From Sulfuritalea sp. (GTDB lineage: Bacteria; Pseudomonadota; Gammaproteobacteria; Burkholderiales; Rhodocyclaceae), in assembly GCA_023700805.1 (NCBI GenBank), contig JAMPYF010000003.1, forward strand, positions 110,380 to 174,379: 64,000 nucleotides of DNA, given 5' to 3'. A model generated the notes under the pieces. The model made no database searches and was not told the DNA's origin. It saw only the letters and a program-made list of their open reading frames with translations. Below are positions 27,964 to 38,623 of the stretch, piece by piece (positions within the stretch are counted from its first letter, which is position 1; the number at the start of each line of letters is the position of its first letter). The translations under genes were made by a program, and so were the position numbers.

Positions 27964-29844
27964 TCACGATCCAGCCGCCACGCGCATGACCATGCCGAGC
28001 GTCCATAGCTTGCGGTGGTGATCGCGCCTGCCGCTTTGGTGCTCGCGCCAATAGCGCTCGATTTCCTCGCGTCTGAACCAGACTGCAAGTGGATTGCCCG
28101 CATCGAACAGGACGTCGCCAATCCGACTCTTCAGTGGGCCGCGCAACATTGCGGCTAGGGGCGGCGCAAAGCCGTGCTTGCGTCGTCTGACCACAGACTC
28201 GGGCAAATGTCGCAAGGCCATCCGTTTCAGCAGACTCTTGGTCTCCATGCCTTTCAACTTGTCGCGCCGTGGCAGCGACAACGCATACTCCGCGAAGTCC
28301 CGGCCAAGGAAGGGGGCGCGGACCTCCAGGCTGTTGTACATCGAGGCGCGGTCCACCTTGGTGAGAATATCCTCTGCCAGATACCCTGCGATAAACAGAT
28401 ACTGAAGCCGATCGAACCCGTCCCGGCAGCCGCTCTCGGACAGAATATGGCTGACCTGCCGTCCCAGGCCACCATCGGGTGAAATCGGGGCGGCGTCGCT
28501 GCGCCACAAACTGCGCTGCTCTGCTGCCGAAAAGGCGGCCATCCACTGGTGAGTCTGGTGGTCTGCATGGTGCCCGAAGCCATAGGACAGCTGCCGCAAC
28601 TTGAAGCCCAGGCCCATGTACCTTTCCGACGAGGAGAGGGCGTCGATGGCCATCCGCAGGACAGATCCGGCGATACGTGGAGTCAGTGCCATCAAAGCGC
28701 CCAAACGCCGTGCCGCAAAATTTGGGTAGCCAGCAAAGAGCTCATCGGCACCGTCCCCGCCCAGCGCAACCGTCACCTTCCGCCTTGCTGCCTGACAAAC
28801 AAGGAAGGTCGGCAGCAGGGAGGCGTCTGCCATCGGCTCGTCGAGACGTTCCACCACGCTGTCAAATGCATGCAGCAGATCGGCTTGTCCGAACTCGACC
28901 ACTTCGTGTGGAATCCCGATATGCTCAGCGCTTGCACGGGCAAATGGCGTCTCGTCAAAACTGTCTTCGTCCATGCGGACGCTGAAGGCGGTTACTCCAC
29001 TCATGTGCTTCGCAGCAAATGCAGCCACCAGCGAAGAGTCAAGCCCGCCGGAAAGGAATACGCCGACCGGGACGTCGGCCACCAGTCGCTGTCGCACCGA
29101 AGCGGAAAATAGGCTCTCAAGGTGTTCGATTCGTTCGATCAGGTTCTCGGTTGTCGCCGCCCCCCGCACTAGGGGTTGCCAATAGCGCTTCTGCACTATC
29201 CGCTCCGCCTGAAACTCCAGCAGATGCCCCGGCAGCAGTTTCCGGATGCCCTCGTAGCCCGAGTCTTCGCCGGGAAGGTACTGCAATGTCAGGCATCTTG
29301 CGATTGCGTCACGGTCAAAGCTGCTACGGCGAAAGAATGGATGCTGGCGAAGCGCCCGGACTTCAGACGCGAATACCAACACGCCTTCGTGACAGCCGTA
29401 GAAAAGTGGTTTCTCCCCGAAGCGGTCGCGCACCAGAAAAAGACGGCCGGTGGCGCCATCCCGATAGGCAAAGGCAAACATGCCATCAATTTCATTCAAA
29501 GTCCTGGCTACTCCATGTCGCTTCAACATCTGAAACAGGACTTCAGTGTCGGATTCATCCCCGAGGACAACTCCTTCGTCCCGCAGGCGATCGGCTAATT
29601 CTCGGTATCCGTAAATTTCCCCGTTGAAGACGAGCGCGTCTCCAGTGACGGCATCGCAGCGAGGCTGAGCGCCTCCAGCCAAGTCGATGACGGCCAATCG
29701 CACGTGCCCCAATGCCAGGTTGCCATCAACGTAGATTCCTTGCGCGTCGGGGCCTCGATGCCAGATCGGAGCAAGCATCGCTCCGACAATATCCTGCGCA
29801 GTTTCAACGCGCCCCGGTGCAGTAAACCCTACAAACCCGCACAT
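27964..29844 (-). CDS. asnB: Asparagine synthase (glutamine-hydrolysing)-type amidotransferase
   Basis: N-terminal MCGFVGF (Cys2 nucleophile), 'VFNGEIYGYRELADRL', 'LSGGLDSSLVAAFA' PP-loop, 'LGGDGADELFAGYP'. Confidence 0.9.
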   Translation of the reverse strand: MCGFVGFTAPGRVETAQDIVGAMLAPIWHRGPDAQGIYVDGNLALGHVRLAVIDLAGGAQPRCDAVTGDALVFNGEIYGYRELADRLRDEGVVLGDESDTEVLFQMLKRHGVARTLNEIDGMFAFAYRDGATGRLFLVRDRFGEKPLFYGCHEGVLVFASEVRALRQHPFFRRSSFDRDAIARCLTLQYLPGEDSGYEGIRKLLPGHLLEFQAERIVQKRYWQPLVRGAATTENLIERIEHLESLFSASVRQRLVADVPVGVFLSGGLDSSLVAAFAAKHMSGVTAFSVRMDEDSFDETPFARASAEHIGIPHEVVEFGQADLLHAFDSVVERLDEPMADASLLPTFLVCQAARRKVTVALGGDGADELFAGYPNFAARRLGALMALTPRIAGSVLRMAIDALSSSERYMGLGFKLRQLSYGFGHHADHQTHQWMAAFSAAEQRSLWRSDAAPISPDGGLGRQVSHILSESGCRDGFDRLQYLFIAGYLAEDILTKVDRASMYNSLEVRAPFLGRDFAEYALSLPRRDKLKGMETKSLLKRMALRHLPESVVRRRKHGFAPPLAAMLRGPLKSRIGDVLFDAGNPLAVWFRREEIERYWREHQSGRRDHHRKLWTLGMVMRVAAGS

Positions 29845-30099
29845 ACACCTATCCCGCCCGGCGAAAAGCAATTCTGCACGTCAACATCAGTCCCTTTTGC
29901 ATAAGTCCGCAATGATAAGGGATACGCGGCCTGTCCCGCCCCCGAAATGGAGATTTAGAAAACCAGGCTGTACCTTCTTCCTACACGATGCGGCCTTTCT
30001 ACGGCAAAATTCGGCCCCAATGACCAGTACCTTTGAGGTTATTCCATACTGCGGCCAGGCCTGCTGTCCTCCCAACGAATGTCAGCGTGAAATTTCGAA

Positions 30100-31218
30100 G
30101 TGCACCTAGATGACCCCCTTTCCAAGAGACTGCTCCGCCAAGCCTATACGGCGGTCTGCGGCGCCCAAGTGCTCTGCAACCTGGCGGTGCCCCGCCGCGA
30201 GCAGCTCGCGGTGTATTACGGCGGGGCACGCCGGGGCGACTTCGGCGGCCCATTGGTCAAGATCAAGCGACTGCGAGAATATTTTCCGGAAGTGCGCTGG
30301 GGCTACAACCTCGTGTACCTGCTCAGCAACACGCCCTATCTGCCCGGCATGGCCCTGGACATTCTCAAGTGGCGCGGCATACCAGTGGTGCACAATCAAA
30401 ACGGGGTGTTTTACAAGGCTTGGTATGCTGGCGACTGGGCGGCGCAGAATCGCCGCATGGCACTTTCCTACCACGCAGCGGACTGGGTGTTCTACCAAAG
30501 CGAGTTCTGTAAACGCGCGGCAGACAGGTTTCTCGGGGCGCGTACCGGGCGCGGCGAGATTCTCTACAATGCCGTCGACACCAACCGTTTCCGGCCGCAA
30601 GCGGAAGGCGGAGGGAAAATGCACAACGACTACTGCTTCCTCATCACGGGAAAGATCGACAGGCACTTGTACTATCGTCTCGAAAGCACTATAGATGGGC
30701 TTCGGGTTGCGTGCGATGGCGGCCTGAATGCGCGGCTCAAGGTCGCGGGCTGGATCGAAGGCGAAGCCAGAACCCGTGCCGAGGATCTGGCGAGAAAACT
30801 CGGGCTTGCCGACCGGGTTGAATTCACGGGCGCCTATACCCAAGAGCAGGCGCCCGGGATTTATCGCAACGCCGACGCCTATGTGATGACCAAGCACAAC
30901 GATCCCTGCCCGAATACCGTACTGGAGGCATTGGCCAGTGGCCTGCCGATACTCTATTCGGACAGCGGCGGAGTGCCGGAGTTGGCGGGAACCGAAGCTG
31001 GCGTCGCGCTCCCCTGCCCCGAAGACTGGGATGCAACACAGACACCGACGGCCGAGGCTATCGGCGAGGGCATGCTGCGAATTGCCGCAGGTCATGCTGC
31101 ATTCGCCGATGCGGCAAGGCGGAGGGCTGTCGAGCGATTCGACATCCGGCACTGGATCAATCGTCACCAGGCTGTGTTTCAGGATCTCATCGCCCAGCGC
31201 CGATGTCGCCCAAACTGA
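30100..31218 (+). CDS. Glycosyltransferase, GT4-like
   Basis: 'VVHNQNGVFYKAWYAGDW', 'ILYNAVDTNRFRPQ', 'DPCPNTVLEALASGLPILYSDSGGVPELAG'. GTG start. Confidence 0.82.
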   Translation: MHLDDPLSKRLLRQAYTAVCGAQVLCNLAVPRREQLAVYYGGARRGDFGGPLVKIKRLREYFPEVRWGYNLVYLLSNTPYLPGMALDILKWRGIPVVHNQNGVFYKAWYAGDWAAQNRRMALSYHAADWVFYQSEFCKRAADRFLGARTGRGEILYNAVDTNRFRPQAEGGGKMHNDYCFLITGKIDRHLYYRLESTIDGLRVACDGGLNARLKVAGWIEGEARTRAEDLARKLGLADRVEFTGAYTQEQAPGIYRNADAYVMTKHNDPCPNTVLEALASGLPILYSDSGGVPELAGTEAGVALPCPEDWDATQTPTAEAIGEGMLRIAAGHAAFADAARRRAVERFDIRHWINRHQAVFQDLIAQRRCRPN

Positions 31219-31973
31219 AACAAATACTCCTGGTCCTTGCCGGACTGCTCAGCGGCGTATGGCGCCTCATTCCGGCAGGGCTGCGCAGGGGCTTTATCAC
31301 CGGGCTTCTGGTCCTTGAGTCACGCGGCAGCAAACCTGCGGATGCACTGCGCAGGCTTTTTGTGCTGCAGGACAAACTCGACTGGATCATCAACGAGCGC
31401 GCAATGGCCTACGGCGGCAACGTGCACCCCAAGCATCGACTGATGCGCTATCACGACTTTTTCGTGGATCGCATTGCCGCCGGATCGCACGTGCTTGACA
31501 TCGGTTGCGGCTATGGTGCCGTGGCACGCAGTATCGCCACGCGTGTCCCGGGCAGCCTGGTAGTCGGTGTCGAACTCGATCAGGGACGCCTGGGCCAGGC
31601 TCGCTCCGGTGAAGTGCCCGCCAACCTCAGTTTCATCGAAGCCGACGCACGCCGAAATCTTCCGGCAGGCCCGTGGAATGTCGTCGTGCTGTCGAACATA
31701 CTCGAACACATCGAGGACCGGGTAGGCTTTCTGCGCGACATCGTGCGCCAGGCCGCACCTGAGAAAATACTCATCCGCGTGCCACTGTTCGAGCGAGACT
31801 GGAAGCTACCTTTGCGCCGGGAACTTGGTATTGGCTACTTCTCCGATGCAGAGCATTTCATCGAGCATCGCCTCGACGAGTTGGCTGCCGAGTTGTCCGC
31901 TGCCGGCCTGAAGCAGATTGAAACAATTACGCTCTGGGGCGAGATATGGACCGAGTGCCAACCCGGCGCCTAA
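31203..31973 (+). CDS. Class I SAM-dependent methyltransferase
   Basis: 'SHVLDIGCGYGAVARSIATRVPGSLVVGVELDQGRL', 'WNVVVLSNILEHIEDRVGFLRDIVRQ'. Confidence 0.87.
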   Translation: MSPKLKQILLVLAGLLSGVWRLIPAGLRRGFITGLLVLESRGSKPADALRRLFVLQDKLDWIINERAMAYGGNVHPKHRLMRYHDFFVDRIAAGSHVLDIGCGYGAVARSIATRVPGSLVVGVELDQGRLGQARSGEVPANLSFIEADARRNLPAGPWNVVVLSNILEHIEDRVGFLRDIVRQAAPEKILIRVPLFERDWKLPLRRELGIGYFSDAEHFIEHRLDELAAELSAAGLKQIETITLWGEIWTECQPGA

Positions 31974-31980
31974 ACTCATC

Positions 31981-32856
31981 ATGACATCGCGCGCCCCCCT
32001 CATTTCGATCATCCTGCCCTGCTACAACGCGCACCGCTTTCTTGGACAGGCACTGGACAGTGTTCGCATGCAGACATTCCGTGACTTCGAAACCATTGTC
32101 GTTGACGATGGATCGACCGAGCCCGAAACCCGGCAGTTCCTGAAGCAGCTATCGGCTGACGTCCGAGTCGTACACCAGGAAAATCGAGGGTTGTCGGGGG
32201 CCCGCAATACAGGATTCCGGGAGGCGCGCGGCCGCTACGTCCTACCCCTCGACTGTGACGACTGGATTGACTCTCACTTCCTGGAAAAGTTTGTCGCCGC
32301 AATTCCGTCCGACGACCCCGACAACGCTTTTGTCTTCTGCCATCTTGCGCTAGAGGGAGACAAGACCGGAGTGCTGCCGAAGCAGTTCAACCTGTTTGAG
32401 CAGCTCTGCACCAACCAGCTACCCTACTGCCTGTTGATCAGCAAGGCTTTGTGGCAGCGTGTTGGAGGCTACGACGAAACCATGCGGCAAGGTTATGAAG
32501 ACTGGGAATTCAACATTCGGCTTGCCCTATCCGGAGCGCGCGCGGTGAATGTCCCCGAGGCGCTGTTCCATTATCGCGTCAGTTCCAGTGGCATGCTGCT
32601 GTCAATTTCACGGCAGCGCCACAGCATGCTTTGGCAAACCATACAGCGCAAGCATCCTGCGGCCTATCGGCCGGGAAATTTGCTCCGGCTGTGGCGTGCC
32701 TGGCACCGCACGCCCTCCACGCATAGGCTCTGGCAGTATTTCCCCTTGCTGATCGCCCACCGGATTCTGCCGCAAGGCGCGTTTCGGTGGGCGTTCCGCC
32801 AAGCCATGCGTTTCTCCCACGCACAACGTATACAGCAAGGTAATTCAGTCCGCTGA
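31981..32856 (+). CDS. GT2 family glycosyltransferase
   Basis: 'PLISIILPCYNAHRFLGQALDSVRMQTFRDFETIVVDDGSTE', 'LSGARNTGFREARGRYVLPLDCDDW'. Confidence 0.9.
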   Translation: MTSRAPLISIILPCYNAHRFLGQALDSVRMQTFRDFETIVVDDGSTEPETRQFLKQLSADVRVVHQENRGLSGARNTGFREARGRYVLPLDCDDWIDSHFLEKFVAAIPSDDPDNAFVFCHLALEGDKTGVLPKQFNLFEQLCTNQLPYCLLISKALWQRVGGYDETMRQGYEDWEFNIRLALSGARAVNVPEALFHYRVSSSGMLLSISRQRHSMLWQTIQRKHPAAYRPGNLLRLWRAWHRTPSTHRLWQYFPLLIAHRILPQGAFRWAFRQAMRFSHAQRIQQGNSVR

Positions 32857-32896
32857 GTTTATTGCGCGCAGACGACTCACGGCTCCGAACGGCTGG

Positions 32897-34255
32897 TTAG
32901 CCGCCACCGTTCGTACGATATCCTGCGTCTCCTTGCTCCTTCGCCGCAGTGCCGATCAACAACCCCACAGCCATGGCAAACAAGGCAAGGCGCCAGCCGC
33001 TGAAGTGCCCATCAAGCAGGCAGCGAAAAAAATATCCAGAAACGGTAAGTGCCAACAACAGGGAATAGCCATCACCAAAGTACCGAAAGCGTCGCCAGCC
33101 TGCCACGACAGTTGCGACGCCCAGTGCGAGTAATAGCGCAAGGCCAGGTATGCCTATTCCAAGCGCGATATCGAGCCAGCCGCTATGGCTGCTGCCCATC
33201 CCTGTATGACCATACTTCTCCGCGACTGCGCGCCCAAAGGCATCGTGACCATAGCCTATGCCCAGAGGCGCCCTTACGATTGCTTCGACTGCCTGTCGCG
33301 CCCAGGCAGCACGCGCATACGCGGATTGCTCCAGCGGATTTCCGGACGGCGTGGAAGGCAGCTGGCTGGGATCTCCGGTCATCCAAAAGGGGCTGTTCGA
33401 TTCAATACCGATCACAATAGATTCGCTGAAGCCATTCCAACGAGCATCATTGCGAACCGACATTCCTCCAAGAAGTGCCGCGAATCCAACCGCCAAAGCT
33501 ATTCGCAACCCCCAACGCTTCCTGCACCGGGAGTCCGCCAGCAAGATAGCTACTGCAACAATCAACAGCACAATACTTACCAAGGTACCGTTGCGCGCAC
33601 TCAACAGAACATCGGCGCCCAACGCTGTAATCAACAAAATCCAAGTTGCTCTTGGTGAAAGATTGAGTGGCGCTCTGCCGACAATCAAGAACGACAGGCG
33701 ATCGGCCAGCAACAAAGCAATCAAGAAACCGTTCAAGCTACTTTGATAGTCACGCTCCGCAAACGGCACTATTCCGAATGACCAGTGGCCAAGCGTCAGC
33801 CATTGCCAGCACTGGAAGATCACGACCAAAACAATGTGACAGGCAAGAGCTATCACGAGGCCGCGCAGTGCGTCTCCGTTTCGAGACCGGATCGCGACAG
33901 TGGCGCCGATTGCCAACAGCAGCAATGGCATTAGCCAATCGGTTCGCGCCCTGTCGAGCGCCATTGCCGGCAGCGGTGCGATGAGCAATGCGTGGATAAC
34001 AATCCAAACGGTCAGCGCTACGAATAGCCATGCAGAAGCGCCTAGCCAGGTCAATTGCCGCCACAAGGTCGATAGCGCGTGCGAGGTCGCACGCCAATGC
34101 CACGCCAAACCCAGAAAACCGATCAGCAGCAGCAGATTGCGCAGCGCAATCGTATGCGGGACAGGATAAATCGCCACGAGGAGAAACAGCCAAACCGGCC
34201 AGATCCTCGAGTCGGAGTCCAAGCAGTCGGTGTTCATCAACTGACGCTCAGTCAT
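32897..34255 (-). CDS. O-antigen ligase/polymerase-like membrane protein (WaaL/Wzy family)
   Basis: About 10-12 TM segments and the periplasmic-loop signature 'GIGYGHDAFGRAVAEKYGHTGMGSSHSGWLDIALGIGIPGLALLLAL'. Confidence 0.78.
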   Translation of the reverse strand: MTERQLMNTDCLDSDSRIWPVWLFLLVAIYPVPHTIALRNLLLLIGFLGLAWHWRATSHALSTLWRQLTWLGASAWLFVALTVWIVIHALLIAPLPAMALDRARTDWLMPLLLLAIGATVAIRSRNGDALRGLVIALACHIVLVVIFQCWQWLTLGHWSFGIVPFAERDYQSSLNGFLIALLLADRLSFLIVGRAPLNLSPRATWILLITALGADVLLSARNGTLVSIVLLIVAVAILLADSRCRKRWGLRIALAVGFAALLGGMSVRNDARWNGFSESIVIGIESNSPFWMTGDPSQLPSTPSGNPLEQSAYARAAWARQAVEAIVRAPLGIGYGHDAFGRAVAEKYGHTGMGSSHSGWLDIALGIGIPGLALLLALGVATVVAGWRRFRYFGDGYSLLLALTVSGYFFRCLLDGHFSGWRLALFAMAVGLLIGTAAKEQGDAGYRTNGGG

Positions 34256-34274
34256 GATCGCAGCTCAGCTCGTC

Positions 34275-35156
34275 TCAAAATCCATGACGCAGCCGCAGAT
34301 ATCGCGGAAAGCGCGGAATTCCCTGCGGCGTCAGTTCGCGATAGCGATAGGTGACCAGCGCGCCAAGGGGCGGCGGCTTGCGCCGCAGGTCGTCGCTCAG
34401 GCCGCTGCCGAGCGCGAAGTGGCGGCCGTCGGGCATTTCCATGCGCAACGCGCCGAGCTTGCCGGCGTATTTGCCCTTGCCGGGCAGATGCGCGATGACA
34501 CGCGCTTCGGCGTCCAGCCAGGGCGTCAGCTTGAGCAAGGCATCGCTGCGGCCGACCTGGTAGGCGGCATCGTCACGATGCAGCATGAGCCCTTCGCCGC
34601 CGCTGCTGACAATATCGCGCAGCTTTGCCTGCAGTGCTGCCGCGTCGGCCAGACGAAATTGGGTGACGGCCTGCAACCACGGCAGCTTCGCTGCTTCGGC
34701 AATGGCCCGAATCTGTTCGCTGCGTTCGGTAAAGCTGCCGGAGGCATGCGGCAATTCGAAAATCATGTAGCGCACGCGCCGCCATTCGCTGTCGTCGGGC
34801 GACTGGCGGCGGACGGCGGCCGAAAGTCGATCGAAGCTGCCGCGTCCGAGCCAGAGTTCGCCATCCAGCGGCTGCCTGGGCAAGGCTTCGACGAACCATT
34901 GCGGGGCGGGAACCGGGTTGCCGCTGCGAAAGCGCAGGGTCTTGCCGTCCCAGATGGCGCGCACGCCGTCGAGCTTTTCGCTGACCCAGTAGCGCGAAAT
35001 ATCGACGCTGTCACGATAGCGTTCCGCCAGTAGCAGCGGCGGCTCGGTGGCCAGCGCCGGAGGTGAAGCAAGGTGGCCGAAGAGGGCAAGCAGCGCTAGA
35101 ACAATCCCATGGAATTGCCGCCACGAACGCCCTAGGCCAAGGCGTTCAGCCGCCAT
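34275..35156 (-). CDS. ATP-dependent DNA ligase, LigE-type, with N-terminal signal peptide
   Basis: Signal-like '[19 protein letters not shown]', motif I 'EKLDGVRA' (KxDG), 'DGELWLGRG', motif IV 'GGEGLMLH', C-terminal OB part '[39 protein letters not shown]'. Confidence 0.88.
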   Translation of the reverse strand: MAAERLGLGRSWRQFHGIVLALLALFGHLASPPALATEPPLLLAERYRDSVDISRYWVSEKLDGVRAIWDGKTLRFRSGNPVPAPQWFVEALPRQPLDGELWLGRGSFDRLSAAVRRQSPDDSEWRRVRYMIFELPHASGSFTERSEQIRAIAEAAKLPWLQAVTQFRLADAAALQAKLRDIVSSGGEGLMLHRDDAAYQVGRSDALLKLTPWLDAEARVIAHLPGKGKYAGKLGALRMEMPDGRHFALGSGLSDDLRRKPPPLGALVTYRYRELTPQGIPRFPRYLRLRHGF

Positions 35157-36078
35157 GCCGCGCGAGGTAATCCCGATAGGCCTGCGCGATGCCTTCGCGC
35201 AGCGGAATCCGCGCCTGCCAGCCGATGTCGCGCAGGCGGCTCACGTCGAGCAACTTGCGCGGCGTGCCGTCCGGCTTGGACGCGTCGAACGCGATGCGCC
35301 CGGTGAAACCGACAACGGACATGACGGTTTCGGCCAGTTCGCGGATGGTGACGTCCTCACCGCAACCGACGTTGTAGATGCCATCGGCGGCGCCCTGTTC
35401 CATCAGAAACACGCAGGCATCCGCCAGATCGTCGACATACAGAAACTCGCGCCGGGGTTTGCCGCTGCCCCACACCACGAGTTCCTTGTCGCCGCGCTGC
35501 TTCGCTTCATGCGCCTTGCGAATCAGTGCCGGCATTGCGTGGCTGCTGGCCAGGTCGTAGTTGTCGTTGGGGCCGTAGAGATTGGTCGGCATGACCGAGA
35601 AATACCGCGCGCCATGCTGCCGGTTGTAGCTTTCGCAGAGCTTGATACCGGCAATCTTGGCGATCGCATAAGGTTCGTTGGTCGGCTCCAGCGGACCGGT
35701 GAGGAGGTAGTCTTCCCGGATCGGCTGCGGGCAGTCGCGCGGGTAGATGCAACTCGACCCGAGAAAGCACAGCTGCTTGACGCCGGCCTGCCAGGCGCCA
35801 TGGATCAGATTGGCCTCGACCATCAGGTTTTCGTAAATGAAGTCGGCGCGCAAGGTGTTGTTGGCGTGAATGCCGCCCACCTTGGCTGCGGCCATGAAGA
35901 TGAAATCCGGCTTTTCCCTTTGCAGGAAGGCTGCCGTCGCGGACTGGTTCAACAGGTCCAGTTCCGCGCGCGTGCGGACGACGATGTTGCCGTAGCCGGC
36001 CTGCTGCAGGCGGCGAACCAGCGCCGAACCGACCATGCCGCGGTGACCCGCGACGTAGATGCGGGCGTTTTTTTCCAT
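35146..36078 (-). CDS. fcl: GDP-L-fucose synthase
   Basis: '[18 protein letters not shown]', '[13 protein letters not shown]', '[47 protein letters not shown]'. Confidence 0.95.
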   Translation of the reverse strand: MEKNARIYVAGHRGMVGSALVRRLQQAGYGNIVVRTRAELDLLNQSATAAFLQREKPDFIFMAAAKVGGIHANNTLRADFIYENLMVEANLIHGAWQAGVKQLCFLGSSCIYPRDCPQPIREDYLLTGPLEPTNEPYAIAKIAGIKLCESYNRQHGARYFSVMPTNLYGPNDNYDLASSHAMPALIRKAHEAKQRGDKELVVWGSGKPRREFLYVDDLADACVFLMEQGAADGIYNVGCGEDVTIRELAETVMSVVGFTGRIAFDASKPDGTPRKLLDVSRLRDIGWQARIPLREGIAQAYRDYLARHGG

Positions 36079-36083
36079 GGTCC

Positions 36084-37172
36084 CTACTCGTTGCGGTCGA
36101 AGGCCTTGAAGCCGTGCTTCTTGACCAGTTCGTCGCGCTCCGCCGCCTTCAGGTCCTCGCGTACCATTTCGGCGACGAGTTCGGCGAAGCTGATCCTGGG
36201 CGTCCAGCCCAGCTTCTCGCGCGCCTTGGTCGCGTCACCGAGCAGGGTCTCGACTTCGGTCGGCCGGAAGTAGCGCGGATCGACCTGGACGATGCAGTTG
36301 CCGTGCGCATCGTAGCCCTTCTCATCGACGCCGGTGCCGCGCCATTCCACGCTGATGCCGATCTCGGCCGCCGCCGCATCGACGAAGTCGCGTACGCTGT
36401 ATTGCACGCCGGTGGCGATGACGAAATCCTCGGGCTGCTCCTGCTGCAGCATCAGCCACTGCATCTCGATGTAGTCCCTGGCATGGCCCCAGTCGCGCTT
36501 CGAATCCAGGTTGCCGAGGAACAGGCAGTCCTGCAGTCCGAGCTTGATGCGCGCCAGGGCGCGGGTGATCTTGCGCGTGACGAAGGTCTCGCCGCGAATC
36601 GGGCTCTCGTGGTTGAACAGGATGCCGTTGCAGGCATACATGCCGTAGGCCTCGCGGTAATTGACCGTGATCCAGTAGGCGTAGAGCTTGGCCACCGCGT
36701 AGGGGCTGCGCGGATAGAAAGGCGTGGTTTCCTTCTGCGGTGTCTCCTGTACCAGGCCGAAGAGTTCGGAGGTGCTGGCCTGGTAGAAGCGGGTCTTCTT
36801 CTCCATGCCGAGGATGCGCATCGCTTCGAGGATGCGCAACGCGCCCAGCGCATCGGAGTTGGCCGTGTACTCGGGCTCTTCGAAGCTCACGGCGACATGG
36901 CTTTGCGCCGCGAGGTTGTAGATCTCGTCGGGCTGCACCTGCTGGATGATGCGCACCAGGCTGGAGCTGTCGGTCATGTCGCCGTGGTGCAGCGCGAAGC
37001 GCCGGTTGGCGACGTGCGGGTCCTGGTACAGGTGGTCGATGCGATCGGTGTTGAACAGCGAAGTGCGGCGCTTGATGCCATGCACCTCGTAGCCCTTGTC
37101 GAGCAGGAACTCGGCGAGATAGGCGCCGTCCTGGCCGGTGACGCCGGTGATCAAAGCGATCTTCTTGGTCAT
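36084..37172 (-). CDS. gmd: GDP-mannose 4,6-dehydratase
   Basis: '[44 protein letters not shown]', '[63 protein letters not shown]'. Confidence 0.97.
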   Translation of the reverse strand: MTKKIALITGVTGQDGAYLAEFLLDKGYEVHGIKRRTSLFNTDRIDHLYQDPHVANRRFALHHGDMTDSSSLVRIIQQVQPDEIYNLAAQSHVAVSFEEPEYTANSDALGALRILEAMRILGMEKKTRFYQASTSELFGLVQETPQKETTPFYPRSPYAVAKLYAYWITVNYREAYGMYACNGILFNHESPIRGETFVTRKITRALARIKLGLQDCLFLGNLDSKRDWGHARDYIEMQWLMLQQEQPEDFVIATGVQYSVRDFVDAAAAEIGISVEWRGTGVDEKGYDAHGNCIVQVDPRYFRPTEVETLLGDATKAREKLGWTPRISFAELVAEMVREDLKAAERDELVKKHGFKAFDRNE

Positions 37173-38623
37173 TGCTTGCGTCCGTAGTTGTCTTCAAAGC
37201 GCACGATGTCGTCCTCGCCCAGATAGCTGCCGGACTGCACTTCGATGATCTCGAGCGGTATCTGGCCGGGATTTTCCAGCCGGTGCGTAACGCCCAGCGG
37301 GATGTAAGTCGATTCGTTCTCGCCGAGCAGCAGCGTCTCCGTGCCGCGCGTCACCTTGGCGGTGCCGCGCACGACCACCCAGTGCTCGGCGCGGTGATGG
37401 TGCATCTGCAGCGACAGCGTGGCGCCGGGGCGCACCACGATGCGCTTGACCTGGAAGCGCGCGCCGCTGTCGACGCTGTCGTACCAGCCCCAGGGCCTAT
37501 GCACCTTGCGGTGCAGATCGGCTTCGCTACGCCCGGCCGCCTTGAGCCGGCCGACGATGGTCTTGACCTCCTGGGTACGGGCCTTGGGCGCGATCAGCAC
37601 GGCGTCGGCAGTTTCGACGACGACCATGTCCTCGCAGCCGATGCAGGCGACCAGGCCGTGCTCGGCGATGACCAGGTTGCCGTGCGAATCCTCGAGCCAG
37701 ACATCGCCCTTGACGGCATTGTCGTCGCTGTCGCGGTCTATGGCCTGCCACAACGCATCCCAGGCGCCGACGTCGGACCAGCCGACGTCGAGCGGGACGA
37801 CGCGACTGGGGATTCCCAGGTCCATCGCGGCGGCAAGCTTTTCCATCACCGCGTAGTCGATCGAGTCGGCCGGCGACACGGCGAAGGCCGCGGCATCGAG
37901 CCGCACGAAATCGCCGTCGTCTTGCGCCGCCTGCACCGCCTGGCGGCAGGCGGCCAGTATCTCCGGCGCGAAATGACCGATGGCCTTGAGCCAGACCGAG
38001 GCGCGCAGCATGAAGATGCCGCTGTTCCAGAAGTGCCGGCCGCCGGCGACATAGGTCTGCGCCGTCGCGACATCCGGCTTCTCGCGGAAACCCAGCAGGT
38101 CCATGGGCGCGCCGTGCGCCGTATCGCCAGCGCCAACTCTTGTCTCGATGTAGCCGTAGCCGGTCTCGGGGCGATCCGGAACGATGCCGAAAGTAACCAC
38201 GGCACCTGCCTCCGCCTCGGGCAAGCCGCGCAGCACGGCGCCACGGAAGGCTTCGACGTTGCGCACGTGATGATCGGCCGGCGTCGCCAGCAGCACCGGA
38301 TCGGCGCCATCGCGAGTGGCATACAGCGCGGCGGCCGTCAGCGCCGGTGCGGTATTGCGCCCGCTCGGCTCGAGCAGCAGGGCCCATTGCGGCAGCCCGA
38401 GCTGGCGCAGTTGCTCGGCGGTGATGAAGCGGTATTCCTGGTTGCTGACGATGATAGGCGCGCCCAGCGGCAAGCCTTCGAGACGCCGCAGGGTGTTCTG
38501 CAGCAGACTCTCGCCGCCCAGCAGCGGCTGCAGCTGCTTCGGGTGCTTCTCGCGCGACACGGGCCACAGGCGGGTGCCCGAACCGCCGCTGAGCACCACC
38601 GGGATAATCCGCGGATCAGCCAT
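37169..38623 (-). CDS. manC: Mannose-1-phosphate guanylyltransferase / mannose-6-phosphate isomerase
   Basis: '[25 protein letters not shown]', '[17 protein letters not shown]', C-terminal cupin '[43 protein letters not shown]'. Confidence 0.95.
   Translation of the reverse strand: MADPRIIPVVLSGGSGTRLWPVSREKHPKQLQPLLGGESLLQNTLRRLEGLPLGAPIIVSNQEYRFITAEQLRQLGLPQWALLLEPSGRNTAPALTAAALYATRDGADPVLLATPADHHVRNVEAFRGAVLRGLPEAEAGAVVTFGIVPDRPETGYGYIETRVGAGDTAHGAPMDLLGFREKPDVATAQTYVAGGRHFWNSGIFMLRASVWLKAIGHFAPEILAACRQAVQAAQDDGDFVRLDAAAFAVSPADSIDYAVMEKLAAAMDLGIPSRVVPLDVGWSDVGAWDALWQAIDRDSDDNAVKGDVWLEDSHGNLVIAEHGLVACIGCEDMVVVETADAVLIAPKARTQEVKTIVGRLKAAGRSEADLHRKVHRPWGWYDSVDSGARFQVKRIVVRPGATLSLQMHHHRAEHWVVVRGTAKVTRGTETLLLGENESTYIPLGVTHRLENPGQIPLEIIEVQSGSYLGEDDIVRFEDNYGRKQ
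38121..38140 (-). repeat. Dispersed ~20-bp word, copy 1 (agagttggcgctggcgatac on minus)
   Basis: gtatcgccagcgccaactct on plus; inside manC. Confidence 0.6.

Noticed and set aside
26843-28546. 567-aa version of the GT4 protein starting at 28546
   Set aside because: The N-terminal ~196 aa overlap asnB out of frame and look non-coding; an internal Met at 27958 gives a normal GT4 length.
1-34255. Mobile-element-borne island (transposase, integrase, tRNA target)
   Set aside because: No transposase, integrase, IS ends or tRNA gene recognised in the window; the island idea rests only on gene content.
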